A stretch of DNA of 20,053 nucleotides from Guillardia theta CCMP2712 (taxonomy: Eukaryota; Cryptophyceae; Pyrenomonadales; Geminigeraceae): assembly GCF_000315625.1 (NCBI RefSeq), contig NW_005434655.1, forward strand, positions 145,020-165,072, read 5' to 3'. Below the pieces are notes generated by a model. That model saw only the letters and a program-made list of their open reading frames with translations, had not been told where the DNA came from and ran no database searches. The position numbers were made by a program, and so were the translations under genes. Of the stretch, positions 17,016-20,053 are shown piece after piece (positions within the stretch are counted from its first letter, which is position 1; each line of letters starts with the position of its first letter).

Positions 17016-20000
17016 ATGCATCTCTATTCATTGACGCTTCAACGGCCATCTGCCATCACCTTCGCCGTCCGCGGAAACTTCACTGGGTGCGGCAATCATG
17101 AGATAGTCGTCGCTCATGGCAGGGCCATCGAGTTGTTGCAGGTGGATGAGCAGGGCAGGATTCTTTCGCTCTGCAACATGGAGTGTTTTGCGATCGTGAG
17201 AGCCATGGCTGCATCTCGACTGCCAGGATATGACAAGGACTGCGTCTTCCTAACGTCCGACTCAGGCAAGCTGGCCATAATCGAGTACAACCATGTCATG
17301 AATCAGTTCGAGAGGGTCTACCTGGAGACTTATGGGAAGTCAGGATGTCGGAGGATGGTTCCTGGCCAGCATCTTGCAGCCGACATGTACGGGCGAGCGC
17401 TCGTGATCGGATCCCTCGAGAAGAACCTGATCGGTTTCCAAGTACAACTCGATGACGCGAATCAGGTGGTGCTTCCTCCCCCGATCAAGAGCTCGTCTCC
17501 TCAACGAGTCTTCGTACACATCACCTCCTTGGACAGGCGGGAAGAACTGCCTCCCATGTTCGCATCGATCGAGGTGGATTACGTTGACAACCCCAACGAT
17601 GAGTTCCAAGATCCGGTCGTGTCCAGCCGGAGGGTGTGCCTGTACGAGGTCGATATGGCCAACAACTCGTTGGAAGTGAGGTACAACGACTTCATCGACA
17701 ACTCTTCCAACCTGCTGATACCAGTCTACAACCACCTCTCCGGCTTGTTCGGGGTCCTGATCTGCGCCGAGAACAAGATAGCGCTCAAGTCCCCGGACGC
17801 GGAAGAAATCGTCCTCCTCATCCCGCGTCGGAGCATGCTTCCTCTGGAGCAGTCGGTCATAATCACAAGCTACGTGTTGATGGGGATCCAGGACGACCTC
17901 TCGATCTTCATCGCGCAGAACGACATCGGCGACCTGTACAAGATCACTGTCTCGCTACGATGCACGCAGGACCATGTGCTGGGCATCGAGTACCTCGACA
18001 CAGTCCCTGTTGCCCAGTCGATGATCATCGTGAGGGACCAGTACCTCCTGCTGTGCTCGGAGTTCGGGAATCACATCCTGTTCAGCTTCTCCGCGTCGGA
18101 GGTCGGCCAGGTAACCTCGACGATCGGGTTGACCAGCGTCCAGTTCGATGACGAGAACATTGACATCCCGAACTTCCTGCCGCACAACCTGCAGTACTTC
18201 AGGGTTGTGGAAGAGATCGAGTCGTTGTCTCCTGTGCGTCCCTGTTTGTCTTGCTCTCGTTCGCTCTGCCTGACTCGTTCCCTCGCAGATCGTTGGGATG
18301 AAGGTGATGGACCTTTACTCCGAGGGTAACTTCCAAGTGTTCACACTGTGCGGAAAAGGCCCGAGGTCCTCCATCCGGGTTCTTCGGCATGGCCTCTCCG
18401 TCGTTGAGATGGCCATCTCGCAGCTCCCCACTGTCCCTGTGGCCGTCTGGACGCTAAAGGCGAACTCGACCGACCCGCACGATCGTTACATCGTGGTGTC
18501 CCTTGCCCACAGCAGCGTTCAGACCCTCGTGCTGTCCATCGGAGAGACGGTGGAGGCGGTTGCGAACCATGGGCTGCTGCCGCATGCCAAGTCAATCTCG
18601 ATCGCTACCATGGGAGACTGTATGATCCAGGTGCATACCAACGGGATCCAGGTGATGAAGGGAGGGAAGAACATCCCCAGCCCCTTCGCCAGCTCGAACC
18701 CTGTCATCCTGTCCGTCAACAACGAACAGCAGATGCTGGTGACGCAGACCGACGGAGTCACATCCTACCTAGAAATGGAGGGGACGGGGACTCTGAGGGA
18801 GAAGGGGAAGATCAACATCAATGCCCAGGAGGTCTGTGCGGTCGAGGTGACTCCGTTGTCGGCATCTCAGACGCTTGGCAAGTTTGCCATCATGGGCGCC
18901 TTCATGGACAATGCATGGTTCCTGTGTGTGGTGTCCCTTGACGCCTCCTCTTTCAGTTCTGTTGTGGGCAGGCAGGTACTTCAGGCGCGCCCTTCCTCCA
19001 TCGCCCTCCTCCAGAGCTACTCGCGGAGTAGCAGGGAACCCGGGAGGAGCGTATTCTTCTTGTACGTGGGCCTCGAAAACGGCGTGCTCATGCGCATGAG
19101 CTTCAATGCCGAGACGGGAGAGATATCTCAGGAGTTTCGGACCCGTTCGTTGGGCTCCAACCCCGTCAAGCTGGTGAGAGTGAAGGTGCAAGAAAAAGAA
19201 GCCCTGCTGGCACTTTCCTCCCGCTCTTGGCTCGCCTACCACCACCAGGGCAAGCAGTGCCTTGATCCTCTCTCCTACGACATGCTCGACTTCGCATGGA
19301 ACTTCAGCTCGCAGCAGTGCCCTGAAGGTTTCGTTTGCATCTCCCAAGGCTCCCTCAGGATCCTCAGCCTTGAACGAGTTGGAGAAATCTTCAGTCAGGC
19401 AACTGCCAAGCTGGCACACACTCCGAGGCAGTGCGCTCCTATCAAGGGCACGACCATGATGATGGTGATCGAGTCGGATCACAACACCGACGCGAACAAG
19501 GCGCTGCAAGACGGAGCCAATAAGGTTGACATGGAGGGCCAGGATGGAGAGGCCGACAAGCTTTCTTACGAGATGTTTGGAGTTCAGGTAATGCATGTCT
19601 GGGTACGGTCATGTGCTGACGGTTATTCTTGTTCAGCGGGCAGGCAACGGATGTTGGGCGTCCTCCCTCCGCGTCATCGACATGGACAGTCTAGTGAGCA
19701 GGCAGATCATCAACTACAGCGACGACGAGGCAGCGTTGAGCTTGTGCTCGAGTGTTGGAGCCAACGGAGAACACCTGGTCCTGGTTGGAACGAGTGTGGG
19801 GCTGAGGATGGGCGAAAAGCATGCGTCCTCTGGCTTCGTGTACACCTACAGCGTCTCAGGCTCCCACCTCCACCTGGAGCACAAGACGCCGATGGATGGG
19901 ATTCCTAGGGCGATCTGCAACTACCAGGTGAGGACGAGGAAGGGAGGGGGGGGGGGGGGGGGGTAATAAGAGGGGAAGGGGAGGGAAGGGAAGGGGAAAG

Positions 20001-20053
20001 GGGAAAGGGAAGGGAGGAAGGGAAGGGAAGGGTAGTAGTAGGAAGGAAGGAGG
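17016..20053 (+). CDS. SF3B3: Splicing factor 3B subunit 3 (SF3B3/RSE1/SAP130), 5' part
   Basis: SF3B3 is the scaffold subunit of the SF3b complex of the U2 snRNP, which recognises the intron branch site. Exons are 17016-18233, 18289-19587 and 19637-19927. Introns are 18234-18288 (55 nt) and 19588-19636 (49 nt). A third intron begins at 19928 (GTGAGG) and runs off the window. The 936 residues present correspond to roughly three quarters of the family's usual length of about 1,200. The C-terminal CPSF-A region mostly lies beyond the edge. Clear family motifs are MHLYSLTLQRPSAITFA at the start, then TYGKSGCRRMVPGQ, SLSPIVGMKVMDL across the first junction, GKGPRSSIRVLRHGL, RAGNGCWASSLRV after the second junction, and SGFVYTYSV. 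Both junctions restore conserved sequence in phase. The start fits because the family begins at this Met. Confidence 0.96.
19946..20053 (+). repeat. Poly-G run and GGGAA-type repeats in SF3B3 intron 3
   Basis: Eighteen consecutive G residues (19946-19963) are followed by GGGAA and GGGAAA repeats up to the window edge. All lie within an intron, so the ORF that reads poly-Gly here is an artefact. Homopolymers of this length are often miscounted. Confidence 0.9.

Noticed and set aside
1-20053. tRNA, rRNA, transposase or reverse transcriptase genes
   Set aside because: I scanned both strands by eye for recognisable motifs and found none. Divergent or very short remnants could be missed.

Overview
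The window reads as nuclear DNA of a compact, intron-rich unicellular eukaryote. Splicing is GT-AG, there are no bacterial signals, and the products are eukaryotic (ATG5, SF3B3/RSE1, a three-KH RNA-binding protein, PDZ and sushi-like modules). Most introns I can place are 44-56 nt, often with a CTGAC or CTGAT branch-like motif near the 3' end. Some are longer and low-complexity. A cryptophyte nucleus resembling Guillardia theta is my best guess from gene style. That is inference and I could not test it.

Layout, left to right. (1) Positions 1-565, minus: 5' part of an unrecognised gene running off the left edge. (2) 844-2868, minus: an unrecognised 15-exon gene for a coiled-coil protein with a Cys-rich tail. 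(3) 3484-5308, plus: a three-KH RNA-binding protein with a Met/Gly-repeat linker and a 10-bp minisatellite in intron 1. (4) 5309-5895: a convergent gap with two weak ORFs on opposite strands. (5) 5896-9064, minus: a 1039-residue predicted type II membrane protein with four sushi-like modules. (6) 9092-9482, minus: a small GX3-repeat gene whose stop lies 27 nt before the sushi start codon, possibly one transcription unit with it. (7) 9483-11568: about 2 kb without a convincing gene, including about 1 kb that is C-run-rich on the plus strand. (8) 11569-14013, plus: a PDZ plus long coiled-coil protein. (9) 14287-16645, minus: ATG5, rebuilt from 14 exons. (10) 17016 to past the right edge, plus: SF3B3/RSE1, first 936 residues.

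Two genes are core machinery: ATG5 for autophagosome conjugation and SF3B3 for the U2 snRNP. They are divergent and share a short upstream region. The KH protein is a second RNA-processing gene. The sushi-like, PDZ/coiled-coil, Cys-rich coiled-coil and left-edge proteins look lineage-specific. Nothing suggests that all these genes form one pathway. The best leads for something undescribed are the sushi-like protein with its interrupted module and close small partner, a PDZ gene whose in-frame 48-nt intron could specify two different PDZ ends, candidate introns of 29-31 nt, and the C-run-rich block with its GTTAC-motif edge.

Exon models were built by eye from splice signals and reading frame. 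Only ATG5, SF3B3 and the KH protein are backed by recognisable homology along their length.
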